A stretch of DNA of 64,000 bases from Mycobacterium sp. DL (GCF_039729195.1 NZ_CP155796.1:2232001-2296000), one strand, 5' to 3'. Counted from the first letter of the stretch, positions 54,583 through 63,305 are shown. Notes: a model not told the origin generated them from the sequence alone. Translations and numbers: made by a program.

Positions 54583-55136
54583 TGTCTCACGCGGGCGGCA
54601 TGGCGCAGTTGGGCCAGGAAGTCATCGCTGTCGTCGCTGCGCACCAGATACTGTGAGATGGCCACTCGAACTGCGGTCGCGGCCGACAGAGCGGCATCGG
54701 GTCCGGTGCACAACCGCTCCAGGCGGTCCCGCATCAACGGCAGCACCCGCGCCATGCGTCTGATGACCTGATCGGGCTCGACATCGACCATTCGCAGGCC
54801 CGGATAGGACAGCTGCTGCTCGACGATGACCTGCAGTGCGGCATCAAGCTTTTCGCAGGCGGGCAGGGTGGCGGTCGCCTGGGCGATGGCGCGCTCGTAG
54901 AAGCGCCTCTCCCAGACGACGAAGGCGTCGAGCAGTTCCCGTTTGTCGGTGAAATAGCGGTACAGCGTGGGCCGGGAGACCCCGGCCTGCTGCGCCACCT
55001 CGGACAACGACAGCTTCGTCGTACCGTTGCGGCCCAGCACTTCTGCGGTGGCCGCCAGAATCCGCTCACGGGTCGAGGTGTCCGGCCCGACCCCGTCGGG
55101 TTGCCCGGGGGATTCGCCCGTCGACGGTGGCCGCAT
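54537..55136 (-). CDS. TetR-family regulator 2
   Basis: 199 residues. HTH: TRERILAATAEVLGRNG, KLSLSEVAQQAGVSRPTLYR, YFTDKRELLDAF. Except for a few positions the DNA-reading part equals TetR 1. The ligand domain (SYPGLRMVDVEPDQVIRRMA, ISQYLVRSDDSDDFLAQLRHA) is a clear paralog but more diverged. ATG 55136 lies 8 nt from a 28-bp element, so the gene is likely autoregulated. That element also faces the ferredoxin gene. Confidence 0.9.
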   Translation of the reverse strand: MRPPSTGESPGQPDGVGPDTSTRERILAATAEVLGRNGTTKLSLSEVAQQAGVSRPTLYRYFTDKRELLDAFVVWERRFYERAIAQATATLPACEKLDAALQVIVEQQLSYPGLRMVDVEPDQVIRRMARVLPLMRDRLERLCTGPDAALSAATAVRVAISQYLVRSDDSDDFLAQLRHAARVRHHAPAPVWDGEIADR

Positions 55137-55144
55137 GGTGACAG

Positions 55145-55172
55145 CTTTACAAATTATTGTCCAAGTGTCACG
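55145..55172. promoter_or_regulatory. Copy 3 of the 28-bp element, between TetR 2 and ferredoxin
   Basis: On the minus strand CGTGACACTTG, 9 nt, TTGTAAAG, ending 8 nt before the TetR 2 ATG. The other side faces the ferredoxin gene 90 bp away. This divergent position fits autoregulation plus control of the ferredoxin. Confidence 0.8.
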
Positions 55173-55262
55173 CTATTTCTGTGACTGCTCGAACTTCCCG
55201 CCCGCCTCTGGGTTTCGGCGGCGACGGTGCCCACATCCGGTGACAAGTCCTCAGGAGCGGCG

Positions 55263-55454
55263 ATGAGGGTCGGAGTCGATCTCGCCAAGTGCACCGGGCA
55301 CGGCATCTGCGAATCCATCGCCGACGAGGTGTTCGAGGTGCAGGACGACGGCACGGTGGTGATCCATGACGCGGAGCGGCCCGAATCCGACCGCGACCAG
55401 ATGCAGCGAGCTGTCACTCAATGCCCGGCGGCGGCGCTGACGCTCCACGACTGA
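55263..55454 (+). CDS. 3Fe-4S ferredoxin (P450 redox partner type)
   Basis: 63 residues with three cluster cysteines: C10 and C16 in CTGHGIC, and C54 in QCPAAAL. Position 13 is His, as in many mycobacterial P450-linked ferredoxins with variant fourth positions. ATG 55263 (MRVGVDLAKC) follows AGGAGCG, so the start 12 codons earlier is rejected. A cytochrome P450 gene lies 2.6 kb away in the same cluster; electron delivery to it is the likely role. Confidence 0.92.
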   Translation: MRVGVDLAKCTGHGICESIADEVFEVQDDGTVVIHDAERPESDRDQMQRAVTQCPAAALTLHD

Positions 55455-55463
55455 GCGTGCCTG

Positions 55464-55527
55464 CCGCGGAATAGCATTCCCGGCTGCTCGGAATAGCTCG
55501 AGCGCAGCCCGGAATGCTATTCCGCGG
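55464..55527. terminator. Bidirectional hairpin between ferredoxin and thioesterase genes
   Basis: Arms 55464-55487 and 55504-55527, 24 bp with one mismatch, loop 16 nt. It lies between convergent stops at 55454 and 55541. Its sequence (CCGCGGAATAGCATTCC) differs from the palindromes at 25517 and 26540 but the architecture is alike. Confidence 0.8.
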
Positions 55528-55540
55528 GCTGTGCCGCAAC

Positions 55541-56344
55541 TCAGCGGGGGCGGACCAGAACCGACTGCTGGATCGCGCCGACGGGACCCTGCTCGTCGAA
55601 CAGCGTCCCGATCGTCGTCCCGATCCCGTCGGGTCCGTAGTTGGTTTCGGCGCGGATGCCGATCCACTCACCGCCGGGCACCCGGTGGACGTGGACCACC
55701 AGATCGGTGTTCAGAAACGTCCATCGACGGATGTCGAGCTTGGTGCCGATCCCGTTCGCATCGTCGGCCACGGCGAACAACCGCTCCAACGGTGTCATCG
55801 ACTCACCCTTGACCAGATCGACGACCGGCTTGATCCACGACTCGCCGGGGCCTTCGCCCATCGGAGTCGTGAGCCAGCGCCAATCCAGGCTGTGCACGTA
55901 GTTCCGGTCCCAGTCCTTCTTCATGTCCCGGCTGACCGCATCACTCACCGGGCGCAACGGCGGAGCGGGGGCATGCACGACGGCTGTCGTGTCGAGAGTC
56001 TGCAGCCGCCACCCGCTGGCACGCGCCACCGGTCGCGGCTCGCCGTCAGGGCCCAGCGCCAGCATCTCGGCGCTGACGAGTTCGATCTGGCGACCCGACC
56101 GCTCCCGCTGGGTGCGCACCCACAGATCGCCCTCGGCGGGCACCGGGCCCAGCAGGTCGATCAGCACCCGGCTCAGCCGGGTGTCCGGGCGGGGCTCGCA
56201 GCGTTGCAGTCCACGCACCAGCAGAGCTGACACCGGAGCGGCGTGCTGGATGGCGGCAGACCAGGTGCTGCGGACGAAGTCCGTCGCGGCGAATCGTTGC
56301 CCCAGAGGGTTGTCGTCGATCAACTCGTAGTAGGAATCGGACAT
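55541..56344 (-). CDS. Acyl-CoA thioesterase-like (double hotdog) protein
   Basis: 267 residues of the thioesterase-like superfamily: STWSAAIQHAAPVSALLVRGL, RLSRVLIDLLGPVPAEGDLW in the first hotdog, then RRWTFLNTDLVVHVHRVPGG, WIGIRAETNYGPDGIG and GAIQQSVLVRPR in the second. Typical for mycobacterial catabolic clusters, where it may release CoA from a pathway intermediate. ATG 56344. It starts 9 nt after the SMP-30 gene stop, so both share one operon. Confidence 0.82.
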   Translation of the reverse strand: MSDSYYELIDDNPLGQRFAATDFVRSTWSAAIQHAAPVSALLVRGLQRCEPRPDTRLSRVLIDLLGPVPAEGDLWVRTQRERSGRQIELVSAEMLALGPDGEPRPVARASGWRLQTLDTTAVVHAPAPPLRPVSDAVSRDMKKDWDRNYVHSLDWRWLTTPMGEGPGESWIKPVVDLVKGESMTPLERLFAVADDANGIGTKLDIRRWTFLNTDLVVHVHRVPGGEWIGIRAETNYGPDGIGTTIGTLFDEQGPVGAIQQSVLVRPR

Positions 56345-56353
56345 CTCGACCTC

Positions 56354-57196
56354 TCAGCGCTGTCCGGTGACCGGGATGTCGACGACGGTGGCGTCCAATC
56401 GGGACAGTCGTGTCCCGATCAGACGTTCGGGGTAGGCCTCGGTGGAGGTCACCAGGAACAGCAGATTTCCCTCCGGGCCGCCGAGCGCGCAGGCGATGGC
56501 GATCCGGTCGCCGACGTCGATCCGGTCGGTCACGGTACCCACGCCGCCGTCGTGCACGATCCGCTCGAACCGGTGGGCCAGTGTCATCGCCGCCCACACG
56601 CCGCCGCCGTCGTCGAGGCAGATCCCGTCCGGTGGACCGCTGAGTCGATCGGCGAAAACCGTTCTGTTGCTTAGGGATCCATCGGTGGCGATGGTGAACG
56701 CAGTCAACCTCCGGCCGGTGGACTCGGCCACGATCAGCGTCCGGCCGTCGGGGGTGATCACCATCCCGTTGGGAAAATCGAGATCGCCGGCGACCACGGT
56801 GGCGCGACGGTCGACGTCGCGGTCCGGATCGATCCGCACGATCACCCCGCCCGACCGTGCCTGCGAACCGACGTAGGCGCAGCCGTGCCGGTCGACCACC
56901 ATATCGCCGAGAGGGGCGGATGTCAGCCCGGACAGATCGGCCACCAGGGCGACCGTCTCCCCGTCGTAGCCGAGCACCTGCCTGCGCTCGGTGGACACGA
57001 TCAGCAGGGTCCCGTCGGGTCGAAATCCCAGGCCGGACGGCGCGTGTCCGGTCAACGGCAGCGTGCTCATCTCACCGCTGAGGGTCACGGTGTGGACGGC
57101 CTCACCGAGCATGTCGGAGAACCACACCAGCCCTTCGAACCAACGGGGCCCCTCGCCGAAGCAGAAGCCTTCGGCCAGCGAGGTGAGCGTCATCAT
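56354..57196 (-). CDS. SMP-30/gluconolactonase-like lactonase
   Basis: 280 residues forming a six-bladed propeller. Metal-site candidates are the early Glu in GFCFGEGPRW, Asn in LDFPNGMVITPDG and Asp in GPPDGICLDDGGGVW, matching the E/N/D triad of SMP-30 lactonases. It could hydrolyse the lactone made by the Baeyer-Villiger-type monooxygenase of the same cluster. ATG 57196 (MMTLTSL) is chosen; an in-frame TTG at 57232, 4 nt from the 28-bp element, is possible for a leaderless transcript. Confidence 0.86.
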   Translation of the reverse strand: MMTLTSLAEGFCFGEGPRWFEGLVWFSDMLGEAVHTVTLSGEMSTLPLTGHAPSGLGFRPDGTLLIVSTERRQVLGYDGETVALVADLSGLTSAPLGDMVVDRHGCAYVGSQARSGGVIVRIDPDRDVDRRATVVAGDLDFPNGMVITPDGRTLIVAESTGRRLTAFTIATDGSLSNRTVFADRLSGPPDGICLDDGGGVWAAMTLAHRFERIVHDGGVGTVTDRIDVGDRIAIACALGGPEGNLLFLVTSTEAYPERLIGTRLSRLDATVVDIPVTGQR

Positions 57197-57236
57197 CCGG
57201 GGACCCCGCCGAGCTTCGGAACGGAGCAACAAGTGA

Positions 57237-57264
57237 CTTTACAAAACACGCGACAAGTGTCACG
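57237..57264. promoter_or_regulatory. Copy 4 of the 28-bp element, in the divergent lactonase / P450-operon promoter
   Basis: On the minus strand CGTGACACTTG, 9 nt, TTGTAAAG. It lies in the gap between the SMP-30 gene and the plus-strand operon that starts at 57332, so a bound repressor would control both sides. Confidence 0.8.
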
Positions 57265-57331
57265 CTCGCTGGGTGTCACTGTCAACCACCTGCAGCGTCG
57301 GTGTCTCCACCGGTGACGGGAACCGGCGATC

Positions 57332-58042
57332 GTGAACATGAAGAAGTACCACAGCCACACCCTGCTCTACCTGCACGAAACGATCGACCTCGGATCGGTG
57401 CGCGGCGAGCAGTTCCTCTCCGAGTTCAGTGGCGTCTACGAGCCGATGATGAGCGAACTGGGCGCCAGACTGTTCGCGATGTGGGAGACGACCCCGTTCA
57501 ACGGGCACTGGCCGCAGGTCACCGTCATCTGGGAGATCGACGCATTCGCCGACTACGCCCGCATCGGGCGCGCTCAAGCTGCCGGTGGCAGCCACCGCGA
57601 CCACGCCGCGCAGTGGGCGATGTTTCTGCGCGACAACGGAGCTCGTGGAGAAGGCCGGATCATGTATGCAGGGCGCAGCAACAGGACACTGGCCCAACTG
57701 CGAGACGCGGACTTCAAAGCCGAGCTGGTGATCCAGGAGGTCATGCAGACCAAGCCAGGCCGCCAGGACGACTACATCCGTGAACTCGAACGCCTCTACG
57801 TGCCCTGGTCGGAATCCACCGGCAAGCGCTGGCTCGGTTCGTTCATCACCACCTTCCGATTCAACGAGGTGATCCACTACTGGGCCCTCGAAGGCGGTTG
57901 GGACTGCTTCGAGAACCACTACCCGTCGTGGAAGGACAGCCCGCCCGCGGAGATCGTCACCTGGATGAGTGTTGCGCCCGCCCTGCGCGACGGTTGGGAG
58001 GACTCGATCCTCGCCGCGCTGCCGCCGTCCCCGCTACAGTGA
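57332..58042 (+). CDS. Dimeric alpha/beta-barrel-like protein, first gene of P450 operon
   Basis: 236 residues with two similar halves, each like a ferredoxin-type barrel subdomain: YHSHTLLYLHETIDLGSVRG then WPQVTVIWEIDAFADYARIG, and LVIQEVMQTKPGRQDDYIRE then HYWALEGGWDCFENHYPSW. This resembles NIPSNAP/EthD-like proteins found beside P450 and ring-cleavage genes. No catalytic residue is assigned. GTG 57332 or ATG 57338 may be the start. The stop overlaps the P450 start (GTGA). Confidence 0.75.
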   Translation: MNMKKYHSHTLLYLHETIDLGSVRGEQFLSEFSGVYEPMMSELGARLFAMWETTPFNGHWPQVTVIWEIDAFADYARIGRAQAAGGSHRDHAAQWAMFLRDNGARGEGRIMYAGRSNRTLAQLRDADFKAELVIQEVMQTKPGRQDDYIRELERLYVPWSESTGKRWLGSFITTFRFNEVIHYWALEGGWDCFENHYPSWKDSPPAEIVTWMSVAPALRDGWEDSILAALPPSPLQ

Positions 58043-59271
58043 GCGCGGATATGCCTGCGACACAGCAGTTCCTCTACGACCCCTTCGACCCGGCCGTGAT
58101 GGCCGACCCGCTGCCCTTCTACCGCGTGCTGCGCGACCAGCACCCGGTGTACTACCTCGAGCAGTGGGACACCTATGCACTGTCACGATTCTCCGACATC
58201 TGGAACGTGTTGGAGATCAACGACGGAACGTTCGTCGCCTCAGAAGGAACGCTGCCCTCCGCGGCCGTGCTTGCCGAGCACAACGACGGGCCGGTTCCCG
58301 ATCCGCCGATCCACCCGCTGCCGTTCCATGCGAACTTCGACGCGCCGGTGTACGACGACGTGCGTCGCTGCACCGCAGCGCCGTTCCGTCCCAGGAACGT
58401 CTCGAAGCTGGCCGCGCGGATTCGTACCCTGGCCAACGAGCGACTCGACGAACTACTGCCGCGCGGCAGGTTCGACCTGACCCAGGACTACGGCGGAATG
58501 GTGGCGGCGTCGATCGTCTGCGAACTCGTCGGGTTGCCCACCGATCTCGCCGCCGATGTGCTCGCCACCGTCAACGCGGGCAGCCTCGCACAACCGGGTA
58601 GCGGCGTCGAGGTGGCCAATGCCCGCCCGGGTTATCTGGAGTACCTGGTGCCGGTGGTGCAGCGCAGAAGGTCGGGGTCCGGCGCTGACCTGCCGATGGT
58701 GGACAACCTGCTGGCCTACCGACTTCCCGACGGGTCGGCGCTCAGCGATGTGGAGGCCGCGGTGCAATTGCTAGGCGTCTTCATCGGCGGCACCGAAACC
58801 GTTCCGAAGATCGTCGCGCACGGGCTCTGGGAACTGTGCACTCGGCCCGGTCAACTCGCCGAGGTCCGCGCGGACCTGGACACCAACGTGACGGTCGCGC
58901 GCGAAGAGATGATCCGCTTCTGCGCACCCGCACAGTGGTTCGCCCGGACGCTGCGCAGGCCATACTCGCTGCACGGCACCACGATCGAGCCGGGTCAGCG
59001 CATCATCTCCCTGCTCGGCTCCGCCAACCGGGACGAGCGGGAGTACCCCGACCCGGACGAATTCGTCTGGAACCGCCCGATCGAGCGCCTGCTCGCTTTC
59101 GGCCGCGGCCAGCATTTCTGCCTGGGAAGCCACCTCGCGCGCCTGGAGATCACGATCATGGTGACCGAATGGCTCGATCGGGTAGCCGAATTCCGGGTCG
59201 ACACCGAGGCGGCGCTGCGGCCGCCGTCGAGCTTCCAATGGGGATGGAACACGATCCCGGTGGAGGTGTGA
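58039..59271 (+). CDS. Cytochrome P450
   Basis: 410 residues, soluble bacterial type. Heme-binding loop AFGRGQHFCLGSH with ligand C361, ExxR motif E290-M-I-R293, and I-helix GVFIGGTETV, where Glu replaces the common Asp before Thr. It should hydroxylate the pathway substrate with electrons from the ferredoxin at 55263. GTG 58039 overlaps the previous stop, suggesting coupling; ATG 58051 would remove four residues. The operon continues without gaps to the end of the window. Confidence 0.93.
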   Translation: MSADMPATQQFLYDPFDPAVMADPLPFYRVLRDQHPVYYLEQWDTYALSRFSDIWNVLEINDGTFVASEGTLPSAAVLAEHNDGPVPDPPIHPLPFHANFDAPVYDDVRRCTAAPFRPRNVSKLAARIRTLANERLDELLPRGRFDLTQDYGGMVAASIVCELVGLPTDLAADVLATVNAGSLAQPGSGVEVANARPGYLEYLVPVVQRRRSGSGADLPMVDNLLAYRLPDGSALSDVEAAVQLLGVFIGGTETVPKIVAHGLWELCTRPGQLAEVRADLDTNVTVAREEMIRFCAPAQWFARTLRRPYSLHGTTIEPGQRIISLLGSANRDEREYPDPDEFVWNRPIERLLAFGRGQHFCLGSHLARLEITIMVTEWLDRVAEFRVDTEAALRPPSSFQWGWNTIPVEV

Positions 59272-59272
59272 G

Positions 59273-60241
59273 GTGTGGTCCCACCGGCTGATCGCGCCGT
59301 TCACGTTCGAGAAAACCGAAGTGCCACAGTGCTCACCGGCAGCATTGGACGACGGACGAGTGCTGTTGCGGTTTCTCGCCGCGGGGGTCTGCGGGAGCGA
59401 TCTGCCGGGATTTCGGGGATCCAAAGGGCGATTGCCCGGCGACACCGGCGCCTGCGCCGCCGAGAAGGACGGCTTCCCGATCCACGAGATCGTCGGCGAA
59501 GTGATGGCCAGCCGTCATCCCGCACATCGGCAGGGCGACCGCGTCGTCGGCTGGGCGTCGGGCTTCGACGGGCTGATGGAGCAGGTTGTCGCCGACGGTG
59601 ACGGCCTGGCGTCCTACGATCCGTCGCTGAGCCCCGCGCACGCCGCGGCCTTGCAACCGTTGGCGTGTGTGCTCTATGCCGTGGAGCAACTGCCCGAACT
59701 CGCCGGCCGCCGCGTCGCGGTGCTCGGTCAGGGATCCATCGGTCTGCTGTTCTCCTACGTCGTCAAGGCCGCCGGAGCCACCCACGTCACCGGGGTCGAC
59801 CCGGTTGACCGTGCCGACGCAGGCGCGGCGTTCGGGGTGGACCGTGTGGTGCGCGCAACCAGCGATCGCTGGGTGAGTGGACTGGCTCCGGATGACAGGC
59901 CCGACGTCGTGATCGAAGCAGTGGGTCACCAGGTCGCGACGCTGTCGCACGCGGTGGAGGCGTGTGCGCCCGGCGGCACCGTCTTCTACTTCGGGGTGCC
60001 CGACGATGACTGCTATCCGATCAGCATGCGCACGATGCTGCGCAACAACCTGACACTGAAAGCCGGTGTGACGCTGGATCGTCGGCGGGTCCTCGAGCGG
60101 GCCGACGAGTTCGCGAGGACGCACCCGGGTCTCCTCGACCGCTACGTGACCCACACCTTCGTCGCCGATGAGGTGCAAGCGGCGTTCGAGTTGGCCTGCC
60201 GGCCGGTTCCCGGTCGCATCAAGATCGCGATCGTGTCCTGA
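59273..60241 (+). CDS. Zinc-type alcohol dehydrogenase/MDR oxidoreductase
   Basis: 322 residues of the medium-chain dehydrogenase fold. GVCGSDLPGF gives the catalytic-zinc Cys, followed by a short acidic loop (KDGFPIHEIVGEV with His-Glu), GDRVVGWASG, LQPLACVLYAVE, and the cofactor loop VAVLGQGSIGLLFSYV. The structural-zinc cysteine lobe of classic ADHs is reduced to GACAAEKD. It may oxidise the alcohol made by the P450 to a ketone. GTG 59273, one base after the P450 stop. Confidence 0.85.
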   Translation: MWSHRLIAPFTFEKTEVPQCSPAALDDGRVLLRFLAAGVCGSDLPGFRGSKGRLPGDTGACAAEKDGFPIHEIVGEVMASRHPAHRQGDRVVGWASGFDGLMEQVVADGDGLASYDPSLSPAHAAALQPLACVLYAVEQLPELAGRRVAVLGQGSIGLLFSYVVKAAGATHVTGVDPVDRADAGAAFGVDRVVRATSDRWVSGLAPDDRPDVVIEAVGHQVATLSHAVEACAPGGTVFYFGVPDDDCYPISMRTMLRNNLTLKAGVTLDRRRVLERADEFARTHPGLLDRYVTHTFVADEVQAAFELACRPVPGRIKIAIVS

Positions 60242-60254
60242 GAGGCGACTGACG

Positions 60255-61043
60255 GTGAGCAGACTGCAGGACCTCCTCGCCACCACGGCGCAGGTGTGGG
60301 GCGGCTGGGTGGTGGGACCGACGGTTCTCGGGCCCGAGGAGTTCGCCCAGGCCGGCTACGACTACGTCGGATTCGACGTCCAGCACGGGTATCTCACCGA
60401 CGCCGACGTCGCTCTGATGCTGCGCAGGCTCGAACACCTCCCGATCGCCACGCTGGTACGCCTGCCCGGCGCCGACGCCGCTCCGATCGGCAGGGTGCTC
60501 GACGCGGGCGCCGACGGTGTCGTCATCGCCATGGTCGAATCCGCCGCGCAGGCAGCCGCCGCAGTTGCGGCGACCCGATACACCCCGCGGGGCGTGCGTA
60601 GCTTCGGGCCGCTGCGAGCGAGCATGGGGACCGACCTCGCCGCACTCGAAGCGCGGGCATCGGTGTTCGTGATGGTCGAGACGGCGCGGGCGGTCGGCGC
60701 GATCGACAAGATCTGCGCCGTCGAGGGGGTGACCGGCGTCTACGTCGGCCCTGCGGACCTGGCCATCTCCATGGGGCATGGGCCTGCAGACGCCTGGACA
60801 CACCAGGAAGTCGGCGACGCGATGGCGCACATCCATCACACCGCCACCGCGGCGGGGCTGATCAGCGGGGTGCACGCCGGTACCGGCGCGTTCGGACACA
60901 TCGCAGTGCAGAAAGGATTTCGGATGATCACCCTGGCATCGGAGTCGCAGGCGCTGCGCCGCGGGGCGGCAGCCCACCTGGCCGAGGCACTCGGGACATC
61001 AGACAGACGCGAGCAAGCCGAGAACCGACGGGGGACCTACTGA
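60255..61043 (+). CDS. HpcH/HpaI family aldolase
   Basis: 262 residues. Class II pyruvate-aldolase barrel: YDYVGFDVQHGYLTD (His/Asp), ATLVRLPGADAAPIGRVLD (Arg), VIAMVESAAQA (metal Glu), RSFGPLRAS, VFVMVETARAVGAID, VYVGPADLAISMG (metal Asp) and SGVHAGTGA. Such enzymes split 4-hydroxy-2-oxo acids or related acyl compounds. GTG 60255 is selected to follow the GAGAGG region after the dehydrogenase stop; a longer frame overlaps that gene. The stop overlaps the SDR ATG. Confidence 0.87.
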   Translation: MSRLQDLLATTAQVWGGWVVGPTVLGPEEFAQAGYDYVGFDVQHGYLTDADVALMLRRLEHLPIATLVRLPGADAAPIGRVLDAGADGVVIAMVESAAQAAAAVAATRYTPRGVRSFGPLRASMGTDLAALEARASVFVMVETARAVGAIDKICAVEGVTGVYVGPADLAISMGHGPADAWTHQEVGDAMAHIHHTATAAGLISGVHAGTGAFGHIAVQKGFRMITLASESQALRRGAAAHLAEALGTSDRREQAENRRGTY

Positions 61044-61774
61044 TGGCCGGCGACCGGGTGGCACTGGTGACGGGCGCAGCCCGCGGTCAGGGCGCAGCCA
61101 TCGCGGCCCGGCTGATCGAGGACGGCTTCCGCGTCGCGGCGTGCGACCTGCTCGCCGAGGAGTTGGCCGGCACCGTTGCGTCGCTGGGTGCCGACCGGGT
61201 GACCGCCGTGGCACTGGATGTGACCTCGGTCGACCAGTGGGCAGCGGCGGTCCGGACCGCCGTCGACCGATTCGGTGGGCTCACCACTCTGGTCAACAAT
61301 GCCGGCGTGCTGCATCGTGCTGCACTGGCCGACGAGACGGCGGCGGGGTTCGAGGAATGCTGGCGGGTCAACTGCCTCGGGCCGTTCCTCGGAATCCAGG
61401 CTGTGCTACCGCATCTGCGAGAGTCCGAGGGCGCAGCCATCGTGAACACCTGCAGCACCGGGGCGATCCGGCCGTTCCCCAACCACGGTGCCTACGGGTC
61501 GTCGAAGTGGGCTCTTCGGGGGCTCACCCAGGTCGCCGCGGCCGAACTCGCGTCCGTGGGCATCAGGGTCAACTCCGTGTTCCCCGGTGCGGTCGCGACG
61601 CCGATGCTCGACGAGGCCACCCAAGCGCGCCTGTCCGCAAACGCGATGATGGGCCGCATCGGCAAGCCCGTCGAGATCGCGGACGCGGTGGCGTTCCTGG
61701 TTTCCGAACATGCAGCGTTCATCACCGGATCGGAGCTCGTCGTCGACGGTGGGCAGTCTCTGCAGATCGGATGA
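61043..61774 (+). CDS. Short-chain dehydrogenase/reductase (classical)
   Basis: 243 residues. Cofactor motif LVTGAARGQGAAIAARL, acidic AACDLLAEE favouring NAD, LVNNAGVLHRAAL, catalytic Ser in NTCSTGAIRPF and YGSSK (Y, K), then VNSVFPGAVATPM and the C-terminal ITGSELVVDGGQS. It probably converts the hydroxylated intermediate to a ketone or the reverse. ATG 61043 overlaps the aldolase TGA, so translation is coupled. Confidence 0.92.
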   Translation: MAGDRVALVTGAARGQGAAIAARLIEDGFRVAACDLLAEELAGTVASLGADRVTAVALDVTSVDQWAAAVRTAVDRFGGLTTLVNNAGVLHRAALADETAAGFEECWRVNCLGPFLGIQAVLPHLRESEGAAIVNTCSTGAIRPFPNHGAYGSSKWALRGLTQVAAAELASVGIRVNSVFPGAVATPMLDEATQARLSANAMMGRIGKPVEIADAVAFLVSEHAAFITGSELVVDGGQSLQIG

Positions 61775-61781
61775 AAACCCC

Positions 61782-63305
61782 ATGACCAAGACGCTCTCCG
61801 TGGGAATCATCGGCGCCGGCCCCGGCGGTCTGGCCCTCGCAATCTTCCTGCGCAAAGCAGGTTTCCACGACTTCACGGTCTTCGACCGCGAGGACGGCAT
61901 CGGTGGTACCTGGCGGATCAACACCTACCCGGGTCTGGCCTGCGATGTGAAGTCACACCTGTACTCCTACTCCTTTGATCTCAACCCGCACTGGTCGAGG
62001 CTGTGGTCCGGGCAGCAGGAGATCCTCGAGTACTTCGAACGATGCGCACACCGCTACCGGCTTCACCCGAACCTGATGCTGAACACCGAGATCGTCTCGG
62101 CCAGATGGGAATCGGCAACCAGGACATGGCGGTTGGTCACCGCAGGCGGCGACGAGCACGAATTCGACATCGTGGTGTCGGCGATCGGGCTGTTCACCAA
62201 GCCGGTGATGCCCGACCTCTCCGAAGAGCAGCCGTTCACCGGAACGGTCATGCACACGGCGCGCTGGGATCATTCGGTGGACCTGACCGACGCGAGGGTG
62301 GCGGTTCTCGGAACGGGTTCGACTGCGGCACAACTGGTTCCCGAGGTCGCGAAGCGGGCCGCAAAGGTGTACTCCGTCCAGAGGTCGCCCACGTGGGTGC
62401 TCCCCAAACCGGATCGGGCCTACACCGCGCGCGAGAAGTGGCTCTTCGCGCACGTCCCGCTGGCCAAGAAGATCTATCGCACCAGGCTGTGGCTGCGCAG
62501 CGAGTCGAACATCTCCGTCATCGAAGACGGCAGTGACAAGACCCAGGAGTTCAAGGGTGTTGCGCTGCGCGCGTTGGAAGCCGCCATCACCGATGAGGAT
62601 CTGCGGCGCAGGCTCACCCCTGAGCACCCGTTCGGTTGCAAGCGCCTGGTTTTTGCCACCGACTATCTGAAAGCGCTGAACCAGTCGCACGTCGAGGTGG
62701 TGTCCAGCCCGGCGCGCGCACTGCGGGCCCGGTCGCTGGTGACCGAGGACGGGACCGAACTCGACGTGGACATCGTGCTGTGCGCGACGGGTTACGCTGC
62801 GGCGGATTACCTGGGGCAGATCGACGTGCGCGGTGTCGACGCCGCGGCGCTGAGCGACACCTGGCGCGACGGCGCGTTCGCCTACCTGGGGATGTCCGTC
62901 CCGGGATACCCCAACTTCTTCATGCTCTACGGGCCCAACACCAACGTCGGTTCCAACAGCGTCATCTTCATGCTCGAGGCGCAGGCCCGCTATATCGTGC
63001 GGGCGCTGACGTACATGCGGCGCAGGGACGAAACCTATATCGAGGTCCGCTCGGAGGTGATGGCGCAGTTCATCACCCGGGTCGACGCGTGGATGCAGGG
63101 AACCGTGTGGTTGACACGGTGCAGCAATTACTTCCGAGCCGCCAACGGCAGGGTCGTCACACAGTGGCCACGCAGCGCCCGCGATTTCTGGAGACTCACC
63201 CGGCGGTTCCGGCCCGGGGACTACGCCTTCTCCGACACCCGAGGGCACTCGCGCACCCGGTCGGGCCTCCGGGTCGGCGCTCACGACACGGAGGATCGGC
63301 GATGA
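61782..63305 (+). CDS. Flavin-containing Baeyer-Villiger-type monooxygenase
   Basis: 507 residues. FAD motif GIIGAGPGGLALA (G11-G16), GIGGTWRINTYPGLACD, the Baeyer-Villiger fingerprint F152-x-G-x3-H158-T-x2-W162 followed by D163, and NADPH-binding GTGSTAAQL. The YPGLACDVKSHLYSYSF stretch is typical of the group. It would insert oxygen next to a ketone to give an ester or lactone. ATG 61782. The stop overlaps the next ATG. Confidence 0.93.
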   Translation: MTKTLSVGIIGAGPGGLALAIFLRKAGFHDFTVFDREDGIGGTWRINTYPGLACDVKSHLYSYSFDLNPHWSRLWSGQQEILEYFERCAHRYRLHPNLMLNTEIVSARWESATRTWRLVTAGGDEHEFDIVVSAIGLFTKPVMPDLSEEQPFTGTVMHTARWDHSVDLTDARVAVLGTGSTAAQLVPEVAKRAAKVYSVQRSPTWVLPKPDRAYTAREKWLFAHVPLAKKIYRTRLWLRSESNISVIEDGSDKTQEFKGVALRALEAAITDEDLRRRLTPEHPFGCKRLVFATDYLKALNQSHVEVVSSPARALRARSLVTEDGTELDVDIVLCATGYAAADYLGQIDVRGVDAAALSDTWRDGAFAYLGMSVPGYPNFFMLYGPNTNVGSNSVIFMLEAQARYIVRALTYMRRRDETYIEVRSEVMAQFITRVDAWMQGTVWLTRCSNYFRAANGRVVTQWPRSARDFWRLTRRFRPGDYAFSDTRGHSRTRSGLRVGAHDTEDRR

